Virus record (IMG/VR): IMGVR_UViG_3300036770_002751
Coordinates: 1-21,553 of that record
Direction: 5' to 3' (one strand)
Source of the DNA: a virus
Length of the DNA: 21,553 nt
A program made the position numbers and the translations under genes. Of the stretch, positions 1 to 6,881 are shown in pieces (positions within the stretch are counted from its first letter, which is position 1; each line of letters begins with the position of its first letter). The notes below the pieces were generated by a model. It was given only the letters and a program-made list of their open reading frames with translations, made no database searches and had not been told where the DNA came from.

Positions 1-1
1 T

Positions 2-982
2 CACGATTATTTTGAATTATTTTATAAAAATGTATTCTTTCCAACTTTAAAGGAAAAGAATATCAAAACAATTATTCATATGGGAGATTGTTTTGATAAT
101 AGAAAATCTATAGATTTTAAAGCATTGGAGTGGTCTAAACGTGTTGTGTTTGACCCTGCTGCTGAAATGGGAATAAACATACATTTGGTGACAGGAAACC
201 ATGATGTATATTTTAAGAATACCAATAGTGTTAATTCTCCAGGACTTCTCCTTCAAACTTATTCTAATGTGAAGACTTATAGTGAACCGACTGAAGTTAA
301 TATTGGTGGATTGAAGATTTTATTTTTACCGTGGATTAATCAAGAAAATGAGGAAAAAACTTTTAAACTTATTGAAAAGACGACTAGCAAATGTGCGATG
401 GGGCACCTTGAATGTCAAGGATTTAGAGTTAATCGACAACTCATCATGGAGCACGGTTTGGAGAGCAAACTATTTGACAAGTTCGATAGGGTCTACTCGG
501 GACACTATCACACTCGATCAAATAATGGAAAAGTCTTCTACCTAGGCAATCCTTATGAAATGTATTGGACTGATGTGAATGACACTCGTGGTTTCCATAT
601 TTTTGATACGGAAACATTAGAGCACACTCCAATCAACAATCCTTATAAATTATTCTATAACATTTATTATGAAGATACTCCTTATCAATTATTTGACCCA
701 ACCGAATATGAGAACAAAATCGTAAAAGTTATTGTTCGTAAAAAATCTAAACCAAAAGATTTTGAAAAATTTATTGATAAACTTTATAAAATAGGAGTAC
801 AAGATCTCAAAATTGTAGAAAATTTTAATGTACAAGAAAATGAAGATTTTGAAATTACTGAAGAAGAAAATACCATGTCAATTTTAAATCGTTACATTGA
901 TGAATCCGAATTTGAATTTGACAAAAATGTTATCAAAGATATTTTTCAAGATCTCTATAGACAAGCTTGCGAGGTAGAGTAA
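2..982 (+). CDS. 47: gp47, recombination endonuclease subunit (Mre11/SbcD-like), 5' partial
   Basis: Metallophosphoesterase subunit of the gp46/gp47 (Rad50/Mre11-type) nuclease, which resects DNA ends for recombination-dependent replication and helps degrade host DNA. The reading frame is open from base 2, so the true start and the first metal-binding motif (DxH) lie upstream of the window; the ATG at 80 is internal. Visible motifs are HMGDCFD (second metal motif, GDxxD type), GNHDVYF (GNHD motif) and SGHYHTR (GHxH motif). About 326 residues are present. The stop is directly followed by the next ATG at 983 with no gap, and gp46 follows that gene, so the three probably share a transcript. The assignment rests on the motif order and the adjacent gp46. 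Confidence 0.93.
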   Translation, partial: HDYFELFYKNVFFPTLKEKNIKTIIHMGDCFDNRKSIDFKALEWSKRVVFDPAAEMGINIHLVTGNHDVYFKNTNSVNSPGLLLQTYSNVKTYSEPTEVNIGGLKILFLPWINQENEEKTFKLIEKTTSKCAMGHLECQGFRVNRQLIMEHGLESKLFDKFDRVYSGHYHTRSNNGKVFYLGNPYEMYWTDVNDTRGFHIFDTETLEHTPINNPYKLFYNIYYEDTPYQLFDPTEYENKIVKVIVRKKSKPKDFEKFIDKLYKIGVQDLKIVENFNVQENEDFEITEEENTMSILNRYIDESEFEFDKNVIKDIFQDLYRQACEVE

Positions 983-1258
983 ATGTTTCTTCTCACTCTC
1001 AAAGATAGAAAAGACGACGGTGCTTATGCTGTTCAAGACCAATATGGGCATAAAGTTTTATTTCTATTTGAGGAAGAAGATGACGCTACTCGATATGCAT
1101 TAATGATTGAAGATCAAGAAGAGCAAGAAATGGATATTGTTGAAGTTGATGATGAACTTGCTATAAAGACCTGCAAACTTTATAATTATAAGTATGCAGT
1201 GATTACTCCTGAAGATATTGTAATTCCTCCTAAAAATGATAGTATTTCAAAAGATTAG
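983..1258 (+). CDS. DUF3110-like small protein between gp47 and gp46
   Basis: A 91-residue acidic protein. The segment around residues 23-45 (hydrophobic strand, then FEEEDDATRYALMIEDQ) and the later IVEVD and IVIPP stretches resemble DUF3110, a small family known mainly from cyanobacteria with the pattern VVLMFE.EDDA.RYA and a terminal VPPE. Function is unknown; the fold is predicted alpha/beta and cytosolic, with no signal peptide or membrane segment. It starts directly after the gp47 stop and its last 23 nt overlap the start of gp46, so it is translationally coupled to the nuclease subunits. The family match is by recall of the pattern, not by search. A host-derived gene or a nuclease accessory factor are both possible. 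Confidence 0.68.
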   Translation: MFLLTLKDRKDDGAYAVQDQYGHKVLFLFEEEDDATRYALMIEDQEEQEMDIVEVDDELAIKTCKLYNYKYAVITPEDIVIPPKNDSISKD

Positions 1259-2951
1259 ATATAAAAACTTTCTTTCATCCGGAAATCAATTTACTGAAAT
1301 TGATTTCCAAAAAAATCATACAAACCTCATAGTTGGAACAAATGGTGCAGGAAAGTCAACTATGTTGGATGCTCTTACTTTTGTTCTCTTTAATAAAAGT
1401 TTCAGAGGAATTACAAAACCTCAACTTGTAAATAGTGTAAATGAAAAAGATTGTGTAGTTGAAATTGAATTTAAGACCAACAATAAAGAATATTTGATTC
1501 GTCGTGGAATTAAACCAAATATATTTGATATTGAAGTAAATGGAGTTCTTCTTCATAAGGAATCTGATGATCGTGCTAATCAAAAAATCTTAGAAGAAAA
1601 TATTCTTAAAGTAAATTATAAATCTTTTACACAAATTGTTATTCTTGGTAGTAGCAATTTTGTTCCCTTTATGCAACTCACTTCTTCAAATCGCCGTGAA
1701 GTGATTGAAGATCTTTTGGATATTAGAGTCTTTTCTGCAATGGGATCTATAGTTAAAGAAAAGATCAAAGGACAAAAAGAAGAAATTAGATCTTTAAATT
1801 TAAGAAAGGATAATCTTAGTGATAAGATTGATATGCAAGAGAGGTTTATTGAGGAACTTGAGAATCGTGGAAATGCCAATATAAATGCCAATAAAGAAAA
1901 AATTGCCAATTTAGACAAAGAAATTGGCGTTTATATGATTCAGAATTCAAGTATTGAAGAAGAAATAATTAAGTATACGAAGGAACAAGAAGAGGTTGTT
2001 GGTGCTGGCGATAAGTTAGTAAAACTAAACAATCTTAGAGGTAAAATCTCCCAGAAAGTATCTGTCATTACGAAAGAGCATAAGTTTTTCACTGAGAATA
2101 CGGTATGCCCCACTTGCACTCAGACAATTGAGGAAGAGTTTCGGTTAAATAGAATTACAGATGCTCAAAATAAAGCAAAGGAACTTAAGGATGGTTATGA
2201 AGAACTTGAACAAACAATAAAGTTCGAACAAGAAAGAGAGCGTCAATTTATTGCTTTATCCAAGGAGATTACTAAATTAACGCATGGCATTTCTCAAAAT
2301 AATACTAGGATTTCCCTCAACCAGAGACAAATCCGAGATCTTGAACATGAAATTCAAACAATTGCCGAGAATCTTGCAAACCGAAATACTGAACATGAGA
2401 AGTTAGAAGAATTTAAGGAAAATCTCCAACAGACAATTGAAGATCTCTCAGATAAAAAACAACAAATCGTCCATTACGATTTTGCCTACTCCTTACTTAA
2501 GGATGATGGTGTAAAAACGAAGATCATTAAAAAGTATCTTCCGTTCATAAATCAGCAGGTGAATCGTTATCTTCAAATGATGGATTTTTATATTAACTTT
2601 TATCTTGATGAAGAATTTAACGAAACAATTAAATCTCCAATTCATGAAAATTTTTCATATTCATCTTTTTCTGAAGGTGAGAAAATGAGGGTAGATTTGG
2701 CTCTTCTCTTTACTTGGAGAGAAGTTGCTAAATTAAAAAATTCTGCAAATACTAATCTACTGATTATGGATGAGGTATTTGATTCTTCTCTTGATGGTTT
2801 TGGTACTGAAGAGTTTCTTAAGATCATTCGTTATGTGATTAAGGATGCTAATATTTTTGTGATCTCTCATAAAACTGGACTAGAGGACAAATTCGAAAGT
2901 GTCACAAGATTTGACAAGCGTAATGGATTCTCATATAAAGTAGAATCATAA
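1236..2951 (+). CDS. 46: gp46, recombination endonuclease ATPase subunit (Rad50/SbcC-like)
   Basis: ABC-type ATPase of the gp46/gp47 nuclease. At 571 residues it is close to the T4 protein. Residues 35-42 are the Walker A motif (GTNGAGKST context). A long charged coiled coil runs from about residue 180 to 440, interrupted by a zinc hook C291-P-T-C294, which dimerises Rad50-type proteins. The ABC signature SFSEGEKMR lies near residue 479, and Walker B NLLIMDE has its aspartate and glutamate at 512-513, followed by a D-loop (SSLD). All catalytic motifs are present, so the gene looks intact. Its ATG is inside the 3' end of the preceding gene. It ends 12 nt before a possible small basic ORF, and a strong terminator lies about 110 nt downstream. 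Confidence 0.95.
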   Translation: MIVFQKIRYKNFLSSGNQFTEIDFQKNHTNLIVGTNGAGKSTMLDALTFVLFNKSFRGITKPQLVNSVNEKDCVVEIEFKTNNKEYLIRRGIKPNIFDIEVNGVLLHKESDDRANQKILEENILKVNYKSFTQIVILGSSNFVPFMQLTSSNRREVIEDLLDIRVFSAMGSIVKEKIKGQKEEIRSLNLRKDNLSDKIDMQERFIEELENRGNANINANKEKIANLDKEIGVYMIQNSSIEEEIIKYTKEQEEVVGAGDKLVKLNNLRGKISQKVSVITKEHKFFTENTVCPTCTQTIEEEFRLNRITDAQNKAKELKDGYEELEQTIKFEQERERQFIALSKEITKLTHGISQNNTRISLNQRQIRDLEHEIQTIAENLANRNTEHEKLEEFKENLQQTIEDLSDKKQQIVHYDFAYSLLKDDGVKTKIIKKYLPFINQQVNRYLQMMDFYINFYLDEEFNETIKSPIHENFSYSSFSEGEKMRVDLALLFTWREVAKLKNSANTNLLIMDEVFDSSLDGFGTEEFLKIIRYVIKDANIFVISHKTGLEDKFESVTRFDKRNGFSYKVES

Positions 2952-2963
2952 ACAAACAGAACA

Positions 2964-3107
2964 ATGCAAGTCCCCAATCGCTACCATCACTCCAAAAAGG
3001 ATCAGAAGCGGAAACTAAAACCGCAAGCACTCCGACAAGCAAAGGCAAGACGCCAAGCACTCAAGAAGCGCCTCTCACGGGGCGCTTCTTATTTTATAAA
3101 TATCTAA
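2964..3107 (+). CDS. Possible 47-residue highly basic protein
   Basis: An ATG at 2964 opens a 47-codon frame ending at a TAA at 3105-3107. The product is strongly basic (Lys, Arg and Gln rich, with a short internal repeat around RQAL) and would be expected to bind nucleic acid. Support: the frame covers the whole otherwise empty gap after gp46, and its first 40 codons are clearly more GC-rich than the flanking genes. Against: there is no good ribosome binding site, and the last ten codons run through the terminator hairpin at 3063-3090 and the late promoter at 3095. It could be a genuine small gene whose tail overlaps a terminator, or a chance frame. No family was recognised. Confidence 0.45.
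   Translation: MQVPNRYHHSKKDQKRKLKPQALRQAKARRQALKKRLSRGASYFINI
3063..3095 (+). terminator. Rho-independent terminator after gp46
   Basis: A 12-bp stem: arm 3063-3074 (AAGAAGCGCCTC) pairs with 3079-3090 (GGGGCGCTTCTT), with one G-T wobble and a TCAC tetraloop, followed by ATTTTAT. It would end transcription of the gp47-gp46 unit just before the late promoter at 3095. Confidence 0.85.
3095..3102 (+). promoter_or_regulatory. Late promoter (TATAAATA)
   Basis: Exact match to the T4-type late -10 octamer TATAAATA, recognised in T4 by the phage sigma factor gp55 with gp33 and the gp45 clamp. It sits just after a terminator and 20 nt before the ATG at 3123, so it should drive the 168-residue gene late in infection. 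Confidence 0.75.
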
Positions 3108-3122
3108 AAAGTATTTGTAGCA

Positions 3123-3629
3123 ATGGCAAAGGAAAAAGATAGAACAGAAGTTGGAATTACTGGAAAACCAGTTCCAAAACCAGGAAGTGCAAAAAAGCAA
3201 TATGAGTTGGAAAAGAAAAGAAGAATGAGAAAGCATCTTGGTAAGAATGTTGGTGGAACTCAGTATAGTTCTGATGTAAATCCTTATTTCAATCCTCGTT
3301 CAGTTCGTGAGGAAGTTCTTTCATATCTTCTTGATGAAGGTTTTGCATCTGATGAGAAATCCGCAGAAGCAATCATGGGTGCTATGAGTGAAGCATGGAT
3401 TGAGAGTATTGTTGAAGCAGAAGGGGATGTAAATCCTGCAGTTGGTGGTAAACCAATAATGGTTGGTAATAAACCATTATCTTTAACTAAAAGAGAATTC
3501 AAGTGGACTCAAAAAATGGGAGAATTGAGGAGAACTGATCCAAAAAAATATGGTGAAGTTAAATCTCTTATGGGTCCACATGGATGGAAACAACCACCTG
3601 CAGGTATGAAACTTCCTAACTGGTTGTGA
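3123..3629 (+). CDS. Late-type hypothetical protein with the EGFA/MSEAW domain
   Basis: A 168-residue soluble protein of unknown function. Residues 1-45 are basic and lysine-rich. Residues about 60-96 form a compact helical segment with the pattern LLDEGFAS...AEAIMGAMSEAWIESIVE. The same pattern recurs in the protein at 6882-7844, so the two share a domain. The C-terminal part is rich in Gly, Pro and Trp and ends in LPNWL. The gene is bracketed by an exact late promoter and its own terminator, which suggests a late, possibly virion-associated product. Its stop codon begins a 20-nt element repeated after the 6882-7844 gene. There is no recognisable enzymatic motif; a structural or assembly role is inference only. 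Confidence 0.8.
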   Translation: MAKEKDRTEVGITGKPVPKPGSAKKQYELEKKRRMRKHLGKNVGGTQYSSDVNPYFNPRSVREEVLSYLLDEGFASDEKSAEAIMGAMSEAWIESIVEAEGDVNPAVGGKPIMVGNKPLSLTKREFKWTQKMGELRRTDPKKYGEVKSLMGPHGWKQPPAGMKLPNWL

Positions 3630-3646
3630 AACCACTTTTCAAACTG
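3627..3646 (+). repeat. 20-nt 3' element, copy 1
   Basis: TGAAACCACTTTTCAAACTG starts at the stop codon of the preceding gene and ends 6 nt before a terminator stem. The copy at 7842-7861 matches at 19 of 20 positions, also starts at a stop codon, and has the same 6-nt spacing to its terminator. Confidence 0.7.
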
Positions 3647-3652
3647 GTACAC

Positions 3653-3679
3653 AAGAGGGTTTCACCACCCTCTTTTTTT
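3653..3679 (+). terminator. Rho-independent terminator after the 168-residue gene
   Basis: Stem 3653-3660 (AAGAGGGT) pairs with 3667-3674 (ACCCTCTT) around a 6-nt loop, followed by a run of T to 3679. Confidence 0.88.
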
Positions 3680-3690
3680 GTATAAACTTG

Positions 3691-3698
3691 TATAAATA
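3691..3698 (+). promoter_or_regulatory. Late promoter (TATAAATA) of the first GIY-YIG gene
   Basis: An exact late octamer 12 nt after the terminator T-run and 29 nt before the ATG at 3728. It gives the endonuclease gene its own late transcription start. Confidence 0.75.
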
Positions 3699-3727
3699 AT
3701 AGTGTGGAGTAAAAAGAGTGTGCCCTA

Positions 3728-4468
3728 ATGAAAAATACTTATTATACTTATGCTTGGTTGAGAGAAGATATGACGCCTTATTATGTGGGAAAAGGTATTC
3801 GTAATCGGGCATATTGTCCGCATAGAAGAGGTGATACTTATATGTCTCCTCCACCAAGAGAAAGAGTTTTGTTTTTAAAGAAAAACTTGACGGAGTTTGA
3901 TGCTTATAAACACGAAAATTATATTATTAGTATTTTAGGTTTAAAAAGTGAAGGCGGTATATTAATCAATATGTCTTATGGTGGCGAAGGAAGTTCTGGT
4001 AGAGTTTTAAGTGAAGAAACCAAAGATAAAATAAGACAAAAAAATAAAAATAAAAAACTAACAGAAGAACAAAAAGAATTAATTTCCAAACAAGTATCTC
4101 AAAGAAGATGGTGGAACAACGGTGAAGTAGATAAGCACACTATTGAATGTCCTGGTGATGGTTGGGTTCTTGGGAGATTATATTCAAGGAAATTAAGTGA
4201 AGATGAAATAGAAAATCTTAGAAAAATAAACACAGGAAAATATGTAAGTGAAGAAACTAGGCAGAAACAAAGTATTTTAAGAAAGGGTAAAAAACTTACG
4301 GATGAGCATAAGAGAAAAATAGGTCAAGCATCTAAAAAATTGGGTCTTGTTCCACCTTCTGCGGCAGGAAAAAAATGGTGGAATGATGGAGTTTTTCAAA
4401 AATTATGTTTTGAGTGTCCTGGTGAGGGGTGGGTTCTAGGTAGGTGTCCAGTTGTAAAAGTGTCCTAA
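3728..4468 (+). CDS. GIY-YIG homing endonuclease
   Basis: A free-standing homing endonuclease that would cut a target DNA site and promote copying of its own gene into phages lacking it. The N-terminal catalytic domain (about residues 1-95) carries YYTYAWL for the GIY half and PYYVGKG for the YIG half, then a conserved arginine (R25 or R28), and a glutamate in the KHENYII segment that fits the catalytic Glu. The rest is a lysine-rich DNA-binding region: NUMOD3-like segments (for example LSEETKDKIRQKNKNK, VSEETRQKQSILRKGKK) alternate with two copies of a WW-N-G...ECPG-GWVLGR module near residues 133-158 and 217-241. At 246 residues it looks complete. It has its own late promoter and lies between a terminator and the CobT-like gene's leader, as expected for an inserted mobile gene. 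Confidence 0.9.
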   Translation: MKNTYYTYAWLREDMTPYYVGKGIRNRAYCPHRRGDTYMSPPPRERVLFLKKNLTEFDAYKHENYIISILGLKSEGGILINMSYGGEGSSGRVLSEETKDKIRQKNKNKKLTEEQKELISKQVSQRRWWNNGEVDKHTIECPGDGWVLGRLYSRKLSEDEIENLRKINTGKYVSEETRQKQSILRKGKKLTDEHKRKIGQASKKLGLVPPSAAGKKWWNDGVFQKLCFECPGEGWVLGRCPVVKVS

Positions 4469-4490
4469 TCGGGGGTGTGTGGAGTTATAT

Positions 4491-4505
4491 GGGTAGTATG
4501 ATAAT
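4491..4505 (+). promoter_or_regulatory. Possible sigma-70 -10 region upstream of the CobT-like gene
   Basis: GGGTAGTATGATAAT contains TATGAT and GATAAT, and resembles the GGGTATAAT found before the genes at 7937 and 16547. No convincing -35 hexamer is seen at the right distance, possibly because the endonuclease gene now occupies the upstream side. Tentative. Confidence 0.4.
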
Positions 4506-4525
4506 CACATATCACAAAACCGCAA

Positions 4526-6673
4526 ATGACCGTCAATTACGAAATTAAAGGAATGCTCGCCAAACTTCTGGCGGAAGAAGATATTGTAGTTGAGCATAAA
4601 AAGGTAGAGACCGCTTGCTTTAATGTCCATACTCGTGTTCTTACGCTTCCTATGTGGAAGGCAAGTAGCACAGTTGTAGATCTTCTTGTAGCACACGAAG
4701 TTGGGCATTCAAGAGAAACCCCCGATATTGACTGGACACAAGACTACAAAGTCCCGCCGCAGTTTGTGAATGTGGTGGAGGATGCTCGTATTGAGAAACT
4801 GATGAAGCGTCGTTATGCTGGTCTCGCCAAGACCTTCTATAACGGTTATAAGGAACTTGTTGATGACGACTTCTTTCAAATCAAAGATGATAATGTAGAA
4901 ACTTATAATCTTGCCGACCGTGCAAACCTGTGGTTCAAGGTTGGTAATTATGTAGATATTCCTGTTGAACCTGGTGAAGAGACTGAAATCATCAATCTGA
5001 TTGCCGATACTGAGACCTTTGCCGATGTTCTGATTGCCGCAGAGGCACTCTACAAGTATTGTAAGCAAAAGCAACAGGAAGAAACTAAGACTCCTATGGA
5101 TAATCTGGAGTCTCAGGATAGTGGTGCGAGTCAGCAACCTGCCTCTGATTTTTCTGATCAGCAGGAGGGTGAAAACGACCAACCTGAGTCCGAATCTTCT
5201 GATGGTGCTCCTTCTTCTGATGAGAATTCTCAACAGCAACAACAACCCACAAATGAGGGTGTCGAGAAGGATGAAGAACCTGAAGTCAAAACGATGGACT
5301 CTCTGGAAGAAGCACTGAAAGAACTTGTCAATCACGATGGATATGAGAATGTCTATCTTGAATTGCCTCAACTTGACCTGAATAAAGTCATTGTCCCAAA
5401 TGAAGAAATTCATTCTAATTGCAAGCAATATTGGAAAAATTATGTTGAGGAACAAGGATGGAAATATGAGGATATTTTTGCTGCAGTTGATAAAAAGTTT
5501 GCCGAGTTTAAGCGTTCTGCTCAAAAGGAAGTCAACTATCTTGTGAAAGAGTTTGAATGTCGTAAGGCAGCAGATTCTTATGCTCGTGCTACAACTTCTC
5601 GCACTGGCGTTCTCGACTGCTCTAAACTTCATACCTACAAATATAATGAAGATTTGTTTAAGAAAGTAACTACACTTTCTGATGGCAAAAACCATGGACT
5701 GGTTTTTATTCTTGATTGGTCTGGATCTATGTCAAATGTGATGGAAGATACCATCAAGCAACTTTTTAATCTTGTGTGGTTTTGTAAAAAGGTTTCTATT
5801 CCTTTTGAGGTTTATGCCTTTACTTCTGATTATCCTCTAGTGAAGTATGATGAGAATGGTAAAGCAAATATGCGTCAACTTTCTTACGAAAAGAAAGATG
5901 GACTTATTCAGGTTGGTGAATGGTTCTCTTTGATGAACCTTCTTACTAGTAAAGTGAATGGAAAAACTCTTGAAGAGCAAATGAAAAATGTATTTCGTCT
6001 TGCAGTTTCTTTTGCTTATAATTCCCACTGTTATTACAGCACTCCTCCAGGTTTGACTCTTTCTGGAACTCCCTTGAATGAATCGCTGATTGCTCTGCAT
6101 CAAATTCTTCCTAAATTTCAGAAAGAAAACAAACTTCAAAAGGTTCAGTGTGTTGTTTTAACTGATGGTGAGGGATGCCTTCTTAAATATCATCATGAAG
6201 TTCAACGCCGATGGGAAGAAGAACCTTATATGGGAACTGCACATATTGGACAAAATGCCTTTATTCGGGATCGTAAGACTGGAATGACTTACTCTTGTGA
6301 TGGGGAATATCATGATTTTACTGATGTTCTTCTTCGTAATTTGAGGGATAAGTTTACTGACATCAACTTTATTGGTATTCGTGTTCTTGAGTCTCGTGAT
6401 GCTGGACATTTTATTCGCCGTTACTATGGGTATTATGGTGATGAATATGATAAGGTGATGAATTCCTGGAAGAAAGAAAAGGCATTTACCATCAAGAAGT
6501 CTGGATATCATTCTTATTTTGGTCTTTCTGCAAATTCTCTTTCACAGGAATCCGAATTCACTGTTGCAGAGGATGCTACAAAAGCACAGATTAAATCTGC
6601 CTTTGCTAAGAGTCTTAAAACTAAAAAAATGAATAAGAAAATTTTGGGTGAATTTGTAAAGTTGGTAGCATGA
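4526..6673 (+). CDS. CobT-like von Willebrand A protein with N-terminal HExxH motif
   Basis: A 715-residue soluble protein. The N-terminal domain has a zinc-protease-type motif H57-E-V-G-H61, followed by VVEDARIE at about 83-90, whose glutamates could be the third ligand. Residues about 190-265 are a low-complexity acidic and glutamine-rich linker (EESSDG, QQQQQ). The C-terminal von Willebrand A domain has a MIDAS signature D397-W-S-G-S401 and a later TDGEG with D547. An acidic linker followed by a MIDAS domain is the layout of CobT, the partner of CobS in cobaltochelatase, and a CobS-like ATPase follows at 7937. Known MoxR-type ATPase/VWA pairs load metals or remodel proteins. Whether this acts in cobalamin synthesis, as a protease or as a chaperone cannot be told from sequence. 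Its stop overlaps the next ATG by 4 nt. Confidence 0.82.
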   Translation: MTVNYEIKGMLAKLLAEEDIVVEHKKVETACFNVHTRVLTLPMWKASSTVVDLLVAHEVGHSRETPDIDWTQDYKVPPQFVNVVEDARIEKLMKRRYAGLAKTFYNGYKELVDDDFFQIKDDNVETYNLADRANLWFKVGNYVDIPVEPGEETEIINLIADTETFADVLIAAEALYKYCKQKQQEETKTPMDNLESQDSGASQQPASDFSDQQEGENDQPESESSDGAPSSDENSQQQQQPTNEGVEKDEEPEVKTMDSLEEALKELVNHDGYENVYLELPQLDLNKVIVPNEEIHSNCKQYWKNYVEEQGWKYEDIFAAVDKKFAEFKRSAQKEVNYLVKEFECRKAADSYARATTSRTGVLDCSKLHTYKYNEDLFKKVTTLSDGKNHGLVFILDWSGSMSNVMEDTIKQLFNLVWFCKKVSIPFEVYAFTSDYPLVKYDENGKANMRQLSYEKKDGLIQVGEWFSLMNLLTSKVNGKTLEEQMKNVFRLAVSFAYNSHCYYSTPPGLTLSGTPLNESLIALHQILPKFQKENKLQKVQCVVLTDGEGCLLKYHHEVQRRWEEEPYMGTAHIGQNAFIRDRKTGMTYSCDGEYHDFTDVLLRNLRDKFTDINFIGIRVLESRDAGHFIRRYYGYYGDEYDKVMNSWKKEKAFTIKKSGYHSYFGLSANSLSQESEFTVAEDATKAQIKSAFAKSLKTKKMNKKILGEFVKLVA

Positions 6674-6855
6674 TAAATATTATAGATCACTTTTTTAAGG
6701 TAATGAGTAGATTCTTAGATCTTCTAAATTTAGAGCAAGTATCTGAACCAGTTGCTGAACCAGTTGCTGAACCAGTTTCTGAACCAGTTGCTGAACCAGT
6801 TGCTGAACCAGTTTCCGTAAAAACTTCAACTACTAAAAAATATACTAAAAGATAA
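6670..6855 (+). CDS. Small EPVA-repeat protein
   Basis: A 61-residue frame overlapping the end of the CobT-like gene by ATGA. Residues about 1-22 are hydrophobic and helical (IIDHFFKVM, FLDLLNL). Residues 26-49 are six tandem tetrapeptides of the form E-P-V-A or E-P-V-S, and the tail is basic (TTKKYTKR). A rigid Pro/Glu/Val spacer between a hydrophobic end and a basic end would suit a tether or linker, but no function is known. An internal ATG at 6703 preceded by AAGG is an alternative start and would suit a variant late promoter GATAAATA at 6672-6679. The repeat copy number is likely to vary between relatives. Confidence 0.6.
   Translation: MINIIDHFFKVMSRFLDLLNLEQVSEPVAEPVAEPVSEPVAEPVAEPVSVKTSTTKKYTKR
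6745..6816 (+). repeat. Six 12-bp tandem repeats (two 36-bp blocks)
   Basis: Units of GAACCAGTTGCT, in frame, arranged as A-A-S then A-A-S. The third unit ends TCT and the sixth ends TCC, so the higher-order period is 36 bp. They encode E-P-V-A/S repeats. Confidence 0.9.
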
Positions 6856-6858
6856 ATA
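6851..6858 (+). promoter_or_regulatory. Variant late promoter (GATAAATA)
   Basis: One mismatch to TATAAATA, 23 nt before the ATG at 6882. The spacing is like that of the exact octamer before the related gene at 3123. Confidence 0.45.
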
Positions 6859-6881
6859 AAATTATAATAAAAAGAAAAAAA

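Noticed and set aside
3716-4470. Short direct repeat (GTGTGCCCTAAT and GTGTCCTAAT) flanking the first GIY-YIG gene
   Set aside because: Imperfect and short; free-standing homing endonucleases do not make target duplications, so it is likely chance.
4709-5695. Minus-strand open frame (328 codons) opposite the CobT-like gene
   Set aside because: Low-complexity Leu/Ile/Phe sequence produced by the complement of the acidic linker; the + strand gene has clear motifs.
6745-6816. CRISPR-like array
   Set aside because: The repeats are contiguous 12-bp coding units with no spacers.
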